Shown here in pieces: positions 33,739 to 41,959 of a DNA stretch of 64,000 nt. The position numbers and the translations under genes are program-made. The stretch's first letter is position 1. Each line of letters begins with the position of its first letter. The notes under the pieces were generated by a model. It was not told the DNA's origin. It worked only from the letters and a program-made list of their open reading frames with translations, and searched no databases. Source of the stretch: Kocuria carniphila (GTDB lineage: Bacteria; Actinomycetota; Actinomycetes; Actinomycetales; Micrococcaceae); NCBI RefSeq assembly GCF_004136555.1, contig NZ_NOIT01000009.1, positions 94,247-158,246 of the forward strand. The letters run 5' to 3'.

Positions 33739-34932
33739 TTAGATCCGGTTCTCCTGCACGGCCGCAGCAATGGTGTCGAAGGCGGTGAGGGTGGTCAGCA
33801 GCATCCACGCGTCTTGCGGCACCGGCCAGCTCGAGAGCTTGGTGGCGACCACGCGGGCCGGGCGGTTGATATAGATCATTTGTCCGTGGATGCCCAGGGC
33901 AAGGATCACGTCCGAACCTTCGCGCGGAATCCAGAACTGGTTTCGGTACATGCCGCCGGGCATCCGGGTGTCCGTGGGGGAATCCGCGAAAACCTGGCGG
34001 GAATCAGGGCCACCCGCCACGGTGTCGTAGATCCACTCCGCGGGGGTCACCCGGGCGCCGGTCATGGACACGCCGTCACCCAGGACCACGCGGCCCACTC
34101 GAGCGATATCGCGCAGGGAGGCGGAAATGCCGCCGTCGAACATGCCGGTGCCGGTGCTGTCCACACCAATGTTGGCGTCCTCTTCTGCACCGATGCGACT
34201 CCACAGCATGCGGGACATCAACTGCTGCATGCGTGCACCGCCGGCGGCCTCGCAGACCCAACCGAGCACATCGGTTTCCGCCGAGCGGTACTCGAACACG
34301 CCTCCGTGCTCGCGGACCTTCTTCAGGCCCAGCAGGAATTCGTACATGCTGCGCGGGCCGGGGTGGGTCCAGGGCTTCCACCCGATGGCTTCCTCGAGCT
34401 GGCGGACCTCTGCATCCGGGTCCGTGTACTCCTCGGAGAAGCGCACGCCCGTCCGCATGTCCAAGAGGTTCCGCACAGTGGCGCCCGCGTACCCCGAATA
34501 TGCCAATTGCGGTACGTAGGCGGTCACGGGTGCGTCCAGGTGGAGGAGGCCCGAGCCCCAGAGTGATCCTGCAACGAGCGAGACCAGGGACTTACTCACG
34601 GACATCAGCAAGTGCTTGGTGCCCGGAGCCATGCCACCGGGGTAATGCTCGGCCAGGATCTTGCCGTCATGTTCGACCAACCAGCCGTCGGTGTAGGTCC
34701 AGTCCATGACTTCGCCCACGGTGAGAAATCGACCGTCAACCGTGACAAGGGGGAGGTTCTCCACGGGTGCGGGAGCACTCTCGAACGTAGCTGCCGGTGC
34801 CGCGGCGCGCGAAATGGCCGCGGTGGGCAGGATGTCCGCAATGTGCTGGAACGACCACGCGAGTTGCTCGGGGGTCTGCCAGTTGTTGAGAGTGACTCCC
34901 ATACCCGGGGAGCCGCTGGTCTCGCTGAGCAA
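33739..34932 (-). CDS. SxxK serine hydrolase, beta-lactamase / 6-aminohexanoate-dimer-hydrolase-like
   Basis: 397 residues from TTG at 34932, or 387 from ATG at 34902. The class C beta-lactamase fold is shown by SVSKSLVSLVAGSLWGSG with the nucleophile Ser and general-base Lys, VRNLLDMRTGVRFSEEYTDPDAE, and YRSAETDVLGW as the Tyr-containing motif. The segments around the nucleophile resemble NylB-type hydrolases. It has no signal peptide and so acts in the cytoplasm, unlike secreted beta-lactamases. It starts two bases after the ATP-grasp stop and abuts the metallo-hydrolase start, so the three proteins likely serve one pathway. Confidence 0.85.
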   Translation of the reverse strand: MLSETSGSPGMGVTLNNWQTPEQLAWSFQHIADILPTAAISRAAAPAATFESAPAPVENLPLVTVDGRFLTVGEVMDWTYTDGWLVEHDGKILAEHYPGGMAPGTKHLLMSVSKSLVSLVAGSLWGSGLLHLDAPVTAYVPQLAYSGYAGATVRNLLDMRTGVRFSEEYTDPDAEVRQLEEAIGWKPWTHPGPRSMYEFLLGLKKVREHGGVFEYRSAETDVLGWVCEAAGGARMQQLMSRMLWSRIGAEEDANIGVDSTGTGMFDGGISASLRDIARVGRVVLGDGVSMTGARVTPAEWIYDTVAGGPDSRQVFADSPTDTRMPGGMYRNQFWIPREGSDVILALGIHGQMIYINRPARVVATKLSSWPVPQDAWMLLTTLTAFDTIAAAVQENRI

Positions 34933-34933
34933 C

Positions 34934-36703
34934 CTAGGCCTTCAAACCTGCAGATCCCTTGGCCCCTGCAGGACGAACCAGGGGAGTCACGGTGTACATG
35001 TCTCGGAAGGATTCGATCAAATGCTTGGCTCGAATGCTAAGCGCGGTGCCATTGCCGGTGTCACGCTGCAATCGCCCGACCGACACGATGATGCCCAGAT
35101 CTGCGCCCTTCCAACGAAACTCGCCGGGACCGTAGATCCGCATGAAAAAGACTTCCGACGAGTTCTGAAGCTGGTGCCAGTCTAGCGCCGGGCGTCGGTA
35201 AACGAGGCCTCCGTCAGCGTCCACGAAGTACTGGCCAGTGCGGGGCGCTTTATCGATTCGGGCAACGCCCGGGGAGATCTCCTTGACCACGGCCTGGCTC
35301 CACACGTCCACGGCAGCCAGCTCGGCCCAGCGTTCATTGATCTCGTCCACGTCCAACTGCAGTTCGACATCCATGTACTGCAGGATGTGGAACAAGAACA
35401 GGGGGACGTCCGCGTATGCACCGGCGGTGACTTGAGTAATGGATGTTGCTCCGGAAATGCGCGGGTTCAGCTCACCCAGGTACACGTCCTTGGTGTCCAG
35501 GTCGATGAGCACGTCCACTTCGAAGAAGCCCTTGTAGCCCTCCTCACCCAGGCGGTCACCCAGTCTGCGGACCATGTCCGAGGCCACGGCGCGCGTCTCG
35601 TCGTCGAGTACGTCCGGGAAGGTCTCGTTGCCGCACCAGCCACCGCGGTAGGGGGTCAATTCCGGGTATCCGGTCAACTCGGTCATGAACGGGCCCACAA
35701 TGGTGCCGGCGTCGGTCTGCACCGCCTCCACCGCAACAGGGAAGTTGTTGATGCGCTTCATGACCTTGACCTCTTGGCCGACGATCTCGTCCTTGTATTG
35801 ATTCCAGTCCTCTTCGGACTTGATGAAGAACGTAGTCTTGCCGGAGTCGCCGTAGGCCGTCTGCACCACGAGGTCGGTGCCGAGGCCGTTCTCGGTGGTT
35901 TCTTTCTGGAGCTCGTCCCAGGAGTCCACCGTGGTGAGGATGTTCGGTACCGAGGGCACTCCCACCTCGTGGCCGAGGCGCGTGGTGATCAGCTTGGAGT
36001 CCAGTTTTTCGCGAAGCTCCGCCTTGGGCAGGATCAGGTCGTACCCGAGTTCCTCGCAGATCTCCTCGGTCTCTTCGTTGAAGAAGACCAGAGCGATCTT
36101 GGGTCGGGTCCCCCGAGGCGTGCGGGAATCGATCAGCGCGCGAACCTCGTGATGACGCAGGAGCCAGTTGTTGATGTCCTCGCCGGACTCGAACTCACGG
36201 GCGGGCTTGTTCTTAGGCGTGAAGATGCGCGGATGTGCGCCGTCCCAGCCGTCGTAGAACGAGATGTAGGACAGGTTGCGCACCCAGCGGTCCAGGCCCA
36301 GCAGGTTGAACGGGGTGGCACCCACGAAGAACACGGGGGTGTCGTTGACGCGGAAGAAGTGCCGCACCTCAGAGATATTGCGCAGTACGCGTCGCGTGGG
36401 TCCAGCCATGCTGGGCGGGACATATTTTGCATCAACACCCACGCCGTAACCGCCAGCGGTGACTTCGTTCGTTTCGTCTACGGAGGCTGGCCTGCCGGGG
36501 ATCACGCACTTGGCGGGTTGTTCACTTTCGCGGGGATCCACCAGGGACAGGCCCCCGGTGGGTGGTGCTTTGAATTCTCCGTCTACGGGTTCGCTAGCAG
36601 GAGTGCCGGCGAGTGTTTCCCCCACTCCGGAATTGGCCGCATCTTGCGCGGGTGTGGGCGTGGAATCCAAGTCCACGCCAGTTTGGTCCTCGTTCTCGGT
36701 CAT
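34934..36703 (-). CDS. ATP-grasp ligase, biotin-carboxylase-like
   Basis: About 589 residues from the ATG at 36703, chosen for GGAGGGG upstream. The first 100 residues are acidic and Pro-rich, probably disordered. A pre-ATP-grasp region follows (VFFVGATPFNLLGLDRWVRNLSYISFYD). The ATP-grasp core has DLVVQTAYGDSGKTTFFI, VKVMKRINNFPVAVEAVQTDAGTIVGPFM, GFFEVDVLIDL and ELNPRISGATSI, with the metal-binding Glu and Asn. The family joins a carboxylate to an amine or similar through an acylphosphate. No biotin carrier or carboxyltransferase is near, so biotin carboxylation is unlikely. It is the first gene of a three-gene operon with two hydrolases. Confidence 0.8.
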   Translation of the reverse strand: MTENEDQTGVDLDSTPTPAQDAANSGVGETLAGTPASEPVDGEFKAPPTGGLSLVDPRESEQPAKCVIPGRPASVDETNEVTAGGYGVGVDAKYVPPSMAGPTRRVLRNISEVRHFFRVNDTPVFFVGATPFNLLGLDRWVRNLSYISFYDGWDGAHPRIFTPKNKPAREFESGEDINNWLLRHHEVRALIDSRTPRGTRPKIALVFFNEETEEICEELGYDLILPKAELREKLDSKLITTRLGHEVGVPSVPNILTTVDSWDELQKETTENGLGTDLVVQTAYGDSGKTTFFIKSEEDWNQYKDEIVGQEVKVMKRINNFPVAVEAVQTDAGTIVGPFMTELTGYPELTPYRGGWCGNETFPDVLDDETRAVASDMVRRLGDRLGEEGYKGFFEVDVLIDLDTKDVYLGELNPRISGATSITQVTAGAYADVPLFLFHILQYMDVELQLDVDEINERWAELAAVDVWSQAVVKEISPGVARIDKAPRTGQYFVDADGGLVYRRPALDWHQLQNSSEVFFMRIYGPGEFRWKGADLGIIVSVGRLQRDTGNGTALSIRAKHLIESFRDMYTVTPLVRPAGAKGSAGLKA

Positions 36704-36846
36704 GCTGACCACCCCTCCGGATCGCTGTGATTCCCGTTTATACAGGGCCGCGAATGTGGTGTACAACACAGTGCGGCGTGTCCCGGGGTTTGAGTACAAA
36801 GATTTCAGACGGCGGGACCGCGACAGGGAGAGTAGCAGTAAGGTGA

Positions 36847-38133
36847 TCATTGCATTTGGTAGTAATTCCTGAGAGTTTTATCTCGGTATTCGAAATAATT
36901 TCCGGTGTTTATCGCGTCGCGCGCTCCGGACACGATGTCCAGGATGAACCGCTCGTTGTGGATGGATGCCAAGGTCGCGGCGTTGCGTTCCTTGGCCTTG
37001 AACAAGTGCCTCAAGTACGCCCGGGTGTAGTGGGCGCATGTGTAGCACGGACACGTGTCGGAGATCGGTGTGAAGTCCCGCGCAAAACGTGCGTTGGTCA
37101 GGTTGAACCGTCCGGTCGGGGAGTAGACGGCTGATGAGCGCGCCACCCTGGTGGGTGAAACGCAGTCGAAGGTGTCCACGCCGTTGTCGATTGCCGTAAA
37201 GATATCATCGGGTTCGGAAATGCCCAGAAGATGTTTCGGTGTACTTTCCGGTAACTCTTCGGTGCACCAGCGAACAATTGTTCCCAATTGCTGTTTTTCC
37301 AGGGCTCCGCCGATGCCGAATCCGTCGAAGCCCATGGTGGCCAAATCTCGGCAAGCCTTCCGGCGCAGGTCTTCGTACTGTGCACCTTGAATAACTCCGA
37401 ACAGCGCCTGGTACGGCTTGTGGGAGCGCTCCTCGGTCAGGCGTTGGTGTTCCGCGATGCAGCGAAGCGCCCACAACCGAGTTCGCTCTAACGCCTCTTC
37501 CTGGTAGCCCCGGGAGTTGTGGAGCGTGGTCAGCTCATCGAAGGCGAACATGATGTCCGCGCCCAAGTTGTGCTGGATCTGCATGGAGATCTCCGGGGTG
37601 AACCGGTGGAGGTCACCGTTGATGTAAGAACGGAACCACACGCCGTCGTCGTCGACGTTGGCCATGCGTTCCTGGCCCTTGGCGATGTCGTCGTCGCCGA
37701 GCGGTTCCTCGACCGTGGACATGTCGATGACCTTGCCCAGGCCCGAACCCTGGGACATGACCTGGAACCCGCCCGAGTCCGTGAAGGTGGGGCCGGGCCA
37801 GTTCATGAACTTCCCTAGGCCGCCGGCGGCGTCCAGAATGTCGTCGCCGGGCTGGAGGAACAAGTGATAGGCGTTGGCGAGCATGGCCTGAGCGCCCTCG
37901 TCAGCCAGCGACTCCGGCAGAACGGCCTTGACCACGGCCTGGGTGGCCACGGGGATGAACGCCGGCGTCTGGATATTGCCGTGCGGGGTGTGGATCGTGC
38001 CGGTGCGGCCCTGGAACTGGCCCCCATTTGCCTGGATCTGTTCGGTCGAGGGGGATGAGCTGTCCCGCAGGCGGGTCTCGATCTCGAAGCTGAAGGGAGC
38101 GCTGGAAGTTTCGGTACTGGGCGTAGGCACCAC
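36847..38133 (-). CDS. tgt: Queuine/preQ1 tRNA-ribosyltransferase
   Basis: About 428 residues, with the start uncertain between adjacent GTG codons at 38133 and 38130. Replaces the wobble guanine of GUN tRNAs with a queuosine precursor. Features: TFTDSGGFQVMSQG (substrate-binding Asp), FGVIQGAQYEDLR, GFGIGGALEKQ, GVDTFDCVSPTR (nucleophile Asp region) and the zinc site CPCYTCAHYTRAYLRHL. The N-terminal extension is about 30 residues. The last 20 codons use AT-rich codons unlike the rest of the gene. The gene is divergent from the FUSC transporter; the gap to the ATP-grasp gene is 143 bp. Confidence 0.93.
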   Translation of the reverse strand: MVPTPSTETSSAPFSFEIETRLRDSSSPSTEQIQANGGQFQGRTGTIHTPHGNIQTPAFIPVATQAVVKAVLPESLADEGAQAMLANAYHLFLQPGDDILDAAGGLGKFMNWPGPTFTDSGGFQVMSQGSGLGKVIDMSTVEEPLGDDDIAKGQERMANVDDDGVWFRSYINGDLHRFTPEISMQIQHNLGADIMFAFDELTTLHNSRGYQEEALERTRLWALRCIAEHQRLTEERSHKPYQALFGVIQGAQYEDLRRKACRDLATMGFDGFGIGGALEKQQLGTIVRWCTEELPESTPKHLLGISEPDDIFTAIDNGVDTFDCVSPTRVARSSAVYSPTGRFNLTNARFARDFTPISDTCPCYTCAHYTRAYLRHLFKAKERNAATLASIHNERFILDIVSGARDAINTGNYFEYRDKTLRNYYQMQ

Positions 38134-38212
38134 ACCATTGTGCCGGTTCCCGGCGACTGCGAGAGAATGGGCCCGGTTCAACGTTCCAGACAGAGAGGTA
38201 GGCCGCACTCAG

Positions 38213-39280
38213 GTGAGCACGGTTGCCCAGTTTTTCGCCCTCCCGCCATCACAGCGGGATCACATTCCGGCGGCGCGTATTGCGCTGTCCGTGGCCATAC
38301 CCCTGCTGGTTCTGCTGGCCCTCGACCGGACGGATCTGGCGATCTACGCGGCCTTCGGCGCTTTCACCTCCATCTACGCACGCAACGAACCTATCCGTGA
38401 TCGGTTCAAGCACCAGTCGCAGGCCGGTCTCATTCTCTTGGTGTGCATCTTGCTGGGTGCGCTGCTGTCCAACCTGGGTGCCGCGCAGGTGGTGACGCTG
38501 GGGGTCACCGCGGTGGTGGCGGGATTAGGCGCACTCGTGGCGGCCTACCTCACCCTCAAACCGGCCGGGTCGCTGTTCTTCATCTTTGCGGTGGGGGCCA
38601 TCGGCTCCCTGCCCGACGCCGCCCCTCTGTGGGTCGCGGGTCTGATCGCCGCCTTGTCCGCAGGGCTTTCCGTGGTGCTCGGGTTGGCCGGAAAATGGGT
38701 GGGCGAAGGTGTTCACGGTCCCATCGCCTCCGTGCCCGCCCATCACGGGCTTACGACCGGTCAACTGTGGTCGCATGCGGGTCGGTTCTTCCTGGCGACC
38801 TCCGTTGCCGGGGCCCTGGGCATGATGAGCGGACTGTCGCACAGTTACTGGGCCATGGTCGCGGCGGCCGCGCCGATTGCTGCCCCTGATCTGAGTGCCA
38901 GGCTCCAGCGCGGCGTGCACCGCATGGTGGGCACTCTGGGTGGCGTGGGTGTCACGGCCTTTTTGCTGTCTCTGCAGTTGGAAACGTGGCACATCGTGGT
39001 GTTCGTGATCCTGTTGCAGTTCCTGGCGGAGCTGTTCATCGGCCGCAACTATTCGATCGCGTTGTTGTTCATCACCCCGCTCGCTCTGCTCATGACGCAG
39101 CTGGCCCACCCCGTGGAGGCGCTCTCCCTGCTGCAGGCTCGCGCCGTGGAAACCGTGATCGGAGCGGTGTGCGGACTGGCGGTCGTGTACATCTTCCGCA
39201 CCCGGTCCGAACGCGAGGCGGACACCCGTGCCGTTCCCCTGATTCGTCAAGCGGCCAACGGGGACGAGCCGCAAGACTGA
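38213..39280 (+). CDS. FUSC-family membrane protein, putative aromatic acid exporter
   Basis: About 355 residues from the GTG at 38213; the frame is open further upstream but overlaps tgt. Two hydrophobic blocks (about residues 20-165 and 190-330), each with several membrane segments, make the FUSC/ALMT-like duplicated fold. DRTDLAIYAAFGAFTSIYARNEP and SYWAMVAAAAP are family-typical. Family members export aromatic acids or other hydrophobic anions, and the substrate is unknown. GAGAGGTAGG lies about 13 bases upstream. There is no regulator beside it. Confidence 0.82.
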   Translation: MSTVAQFFALPPSQRDHIPAARIALSVAIPLLVLLALDRTDLAIYAAFGAFTSIYARNEPIRDRFKHQSQAGLILLVCILLGALLSNLGAAQVVTLGVTAVVAGLGALVAAYLTLKPAGSLFFIFAVGAIGSLPDAAPLWVAGLIAALSAGLSVVLGLAGKWVGEGVHGPIASVPAHHGLTTGQLWSHAGRFFLATSVAGALGMMSGLSHSYWAMVAAAAPIAAPDLSARLQRGVHRMVGTLGGVGVTAFLLSLQLETWHIVVFVILLQFLAELFIGRNYSIALLFITPLALLMTQLAHPVEALSLLQARAVETVIGAVCGLAVVYIFRTRSEREADTRAVPLIRQAANGDEPQD

Positions 39281-39327
39281 CGCCCGCATGATTCGTGCAC
39301 CGGCCGGGTTCGACGCCGCTCCTCGGT

Positions 39328-39420
39328 GACATCTCTGGCACGGGTTCGCAGAAAACGCCGGGTTCCAGGCGCGTTCCTCTGCCCTAAATGTTCAGCTGCG
39401 ATCCTCGACCTCAAATGTCC
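39328..39420. repeat. Family A inverted-repeat element
   Basis: GACATCTCTGGCACGGGTTC (39328 on) faces inverted copies at 39371-39393 (ending CCTAAATGTTC) and 39398-39420 (ending CTCAAATGTCC). It follows the FUSC gene directly and may double as its terminator. A variant CGACGCCGCTCC of the dispersed word lies just before it, at 39311. Confidence 0.75.
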
Positions 39421-39510
39421 ACGAGCGAGTGCTTTCGGGCGAGGAAACGCGCGCCAACGCGACCGAGTGGCGTCGTCGTCGGTGGTGGTGGTGGGGAACG
39501 GCGGTGAGGC

Positions 39511-40053
39511 TCAGCGGCCCCAGCCGGCGTGCGCGATGGCTTGGCGGATCAGATCCCCGCGGCCGCCTTCGAACTCGCCCTGGACGTCTGCGGACAGCGC
39601 CTCGTCCGGGGTCATCCACGACAACTGCAGAGCGTCCTGGCGCGGCTCGCATTCGCCGCGCACCGGGATGATGTAGCTCAGGGCCACCGCGTGCTGTCGA
39701 TCGTCGGTCAGGCCGGTCTCGGACGGAGACGGGAAGAATTCGGAGACCGCGAACGGGACCGTGGAGGACGGCATCTGCGGGAACGCGAGCGAGCCCAGAT
39801 CCTTCTCGAGGTGCCGCAGCAGCGCCGCGCGCACCGTCTCGCGGTACATCACGCGCCCGGAGACGAACGTGCGCACCATGTGGCCTTCCGAAGTCCCCTG
39901 TAGCAGCAGGCCGATCTCGGAAATGCAGCCGAGGGGGTCCAAGCGCACGGGGATGGCCTGGATGTACACGATGGGCAGCAGCGACCGGGCATGATTGAGG
40001 TCGTCCTCACTGAGCCAGCCTGGATTGGGGTCCGGAGTACGTACAGAACTCAT
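39511..40053 (-). CDS. DUF4916 / NUDIX-family-like protein
   Basis: 180 residues, cytosolic. I recognise the actinobacterial DUF4916 pattern: WLSEDDLNHARSLLPIVYIQAIPVR, LGLLLQG-like EIGLLLQGTSEGHMVRTFVSGRV, then RETVRAALLRHLEKDLG and a late GECEPRQDALQLSWM. The family is classed with NUDIX hydrolases, but a canonical NUDIX box (GX5EX7REUXEEXGU) is not intact here, so hydrolase activity is doubtful. It lies downstream of the GH76 gene on the same strand (80-bp gap). Confidence 0.75.
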   Translation of the reverse strand: MSSVRTPDPNPGWLSEDDLNHARSLLPIVYIQAIPVRLDPLGCISEIGLLLQGTSEGHMVRTFVSGRVMYRETVRAALLRHLEKDLGSLAFPQMPSSTVPFAVSEFFPSPSETGLTDDRQHAVALSYIIPVRGECEPRQDALQLSWMTPDEALSADVQGEFEGGRGDLIRQAIAHAGWGR

Positions 40054-40133
40054 ACAGTGTTTCTACCCCAGCGCACCCTTTACGGCTATGCCGAGCGCCG
40101 GTTTCGCGGGGTGGTTCAGCGCACAGCCGAACC

Positions 40134-41306
40134 TCACGAGAGCAGCGCGGCGGCTTCCAGAACGGTCCATGCCTGCACCTGCGTGCCGAGTTCCACGGGG
40201 GCTCCCACGCGTTGCGCCTCGTTCGAGTGACGTGCCGGTTCGGGGGAGAACACGGCCACGGTCTCGCCCTCTTCGCGCTGGGCGACGGGCTTGGAAAAGT
40301 CCTCGACCGGGTCGAATTCGCGTCGGCCGTCCCACAGCGCCCGGGCAGTCTCTTCGACTAATTCACGGGCCACTGCTCGCGCGTCAGGATCCAGCAATTC
40401 CGACGACGCCGCCTGGCCCAGATAGCGCGCCAGGATCCCGGTGAACAGCCCGCCGTCCCCTCCGCCGTGGGTGCGCAGGACCGGTTTTCCGTGGGGACCG
40501 TCCACGGTGAACTGCTTGGCCGCGCCGTGGACGATGGCCGCAGCGCGGTCCAGCCACAGTTGACGTTCGGCCGGGTCCCGGGTGAGTTCGGCCAGTTCCA
40601 GGACCGCACCGAGCGCCGGGCCGGAGTTGTAGCTGTACAGCGCGCGATCCACCGAGGTGGTTTCCGTGCCGGAACCGGCGGCGACCAAGCGGATGCCATC
40701 CAGGAAGGCCCCGCGCTCGTCATCCCACAGGGTGTCGAACAACCAGTTCAACTGGTCGCGGGCCTCGGCCACGCGGTGGGTGCGCAGCAGGGCAAGTGCG
40801 GTGGGAGCCGTGGCGGCGGTGTTCTTGTAGTCGCGGGTGGTGTTCCACCACGTACCGCCGCCCAGGTTGGAGTCGCAACCGGATTCGAGGCGGTTCATGA
40901 GTGAACTGCCCGCGCTCAACACGTCCTTGCCGCACGTGCCGGTGGCCTCGAGGTCTTCCTCGCGCAGGCGTCCCAAGGCCAGGGCGAGCCAGGCCATGTC
41001 ATCGAAGAACAAGTTGTTGGTAACCCGGCCACCGCTTCGGATGGCCATGCCGCGCAACAGACGGTGGGCGCGAGAACGCAGGCGGGCGGCGTCGTCGTCG
41101 TGACCGGCGCGGCGCTCGCGGGCGGCGGCGTCGACGAGCGCGTCAAGGAGGTGGGCCTGCCACCAGTAGTGCCACGGGCCCACGCGCGGGTGGGGGAAGG
41201 CCACGGCGCCCAGGTAGGTGCCCGGTACGCGGAGGGCGCGGGAGCCGAACAGGCGATCCACGGAGTGCGCGGCTTTGGCGGCGCGGTACGCCGGGGATTC
41301 GGACAT
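40134..41306 (-). CDS. Glycoside hydrolase family 76-like protein
   Basis: About 390 residues from the ATG at 41306, with CAGGAGC upstream. The (alpha/alpha)6 barrel family includes alpha-1,6-mannanases. The catalytic Asp-Asp pair is seen in NNLFFDDMAWLALALGR (near residue 95), with GGGTWWNTTRDYKNTAATAPTAL and YSYNSGPALGAVLELA typical of bacterial GH76. No signal peptide is present, so the actinobacterial protein seems to be cytosolic and may act on intracellular mannan-like chains or be a relative with another role. It follows idi by 46 bp. Confidence 0.85.
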   Translation of the reverse strand: MSESPAYRAAKAAHSVDRLFGSRALRVPGTYLGAVAFPHPRVGPWHYWWQAHLLDALVDAAARERRAGHDDDAARLRSRAHRLLRGMAIRSGGRVTNNLFFDDMAWLALALGRLREEDLEATGTCGKDVLSAGSSLMNRLESGCDSNLGGGTWWNTTRDYKNTAATAPTALALLRTHRVAEARDQLNWLFDTLWDDERGAFLDGIRLVAAGSGTETTSVDRALYSYNSGPALGAVLELAELTRDPAERQLWLDRAAAIVHGAAKQFTVDGPHGKPVLRTHGGGDGGLFTGILARYLGQAASSELLDPDARAVARELVEETARALWDGRREFDPVEDFSKPVAQREEGETVAVFSPEPARHSNEAQRVGAPVELGTQVQAWTVLEAAALLS

Positions 41307-41352
41307 GGCAGTGCTCCTGGGCCGGAAAACGAGACGGTCCGAGCCTAACCGG

Positions 41353-41895
41353 CTAGCCGAGTTGTGCCTGCAACTCCGGCTCGGCGATCTGGGAGACGAG
41401 CCACGGGCTGAACGCGAACGGCGCGCGCTGGACGGCGTCGGCCAGGTCCTGCGGGGTGGCCCAGGCGTATTCGGAGACCTCGGACTCCACGGGCTCGGGC
41501 TCGAAATCGGTGATGGCCACGAACACCGGGCAGAACTCGTTCTCCACAATCCCGGACGCGTCCGTGGCGCGGTAGCTGAACTCCGGAATCACGGGGGCGA
41601 TGTTGCGGATCTCCAAGCCGAGTTCCTGTTGCGCGCGGCGAGCGATGGCCGTCTCGAAGGGCTCGTCCGGACCGGGGTGGCCGCAGAAACTGTTGGTCCA
41701 CACGCCCGGCCAGGTCTTCTTGCTCAGCGCGCGGCGGGTCACCAGGACCTCGCCCTTGGTATTGAGCACGTGACATGAGAACGCGAGATGCAGGGGAGTG
41801 TCCTCAGTGTGGACCTCCGATTTGAGCGCGGTGCCGGTGGGCTGATGCTGGTCATCCAGGAGCACCACGTGCTCCGCGGTGGTCTGCTGGGTCAC
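41353..41895 (-). CDS. idi: Isopentenyl-diphosphate delta-isomerase, type 1
   Basis: 180 residues. Interconverts IPP and DMAPP for isoprenoid synthesis (menaquinone, carotenoids). NUDIX-fold enzyme with HLAFSCHVLNTKGEVLVTRRA, the catalytic cysteine in TNSFCGHPGP, and the catalytic glutamate in IVENEFCPVF. Length is as in bacterial Idi. It is first in a minus-strand run idi, GH76, DUF4916 and divergent from the pseudouridine synthase gene. No crt genes are nearby. Confidence 0.95.
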   Translation of the reverse strand: MTQQTTAEHVVLLDDQHQPTGTALKSEVHTEDTPLHLAFSCHVLNTKGEVLVTRRALSKKTWPGVWTNSFCGHPGPDEPFETAIARRAQQELGLEIRNIAPVIPEFSYRATDASGIVENEFCPVFVAITDFEPEPVESEVSEYAWATPQDLADAVQRAPFAFSPWLVSQIAEPELQAQLG

Positions 41896-41959
41896 GATGG
41901 GCCGCCTCTAAGTCGTGTGTTAGGTTCCAGGCCATGGTAGCTGGCTGGTCTCACGCGAT

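Noticed and set aside
34934..36850. Extended start of the ATP-grasp gene at 36850
   Set aside because: The extra 49 residues are basic and unlike the family, and a strong ribosome site lies before the ATG at 36703.
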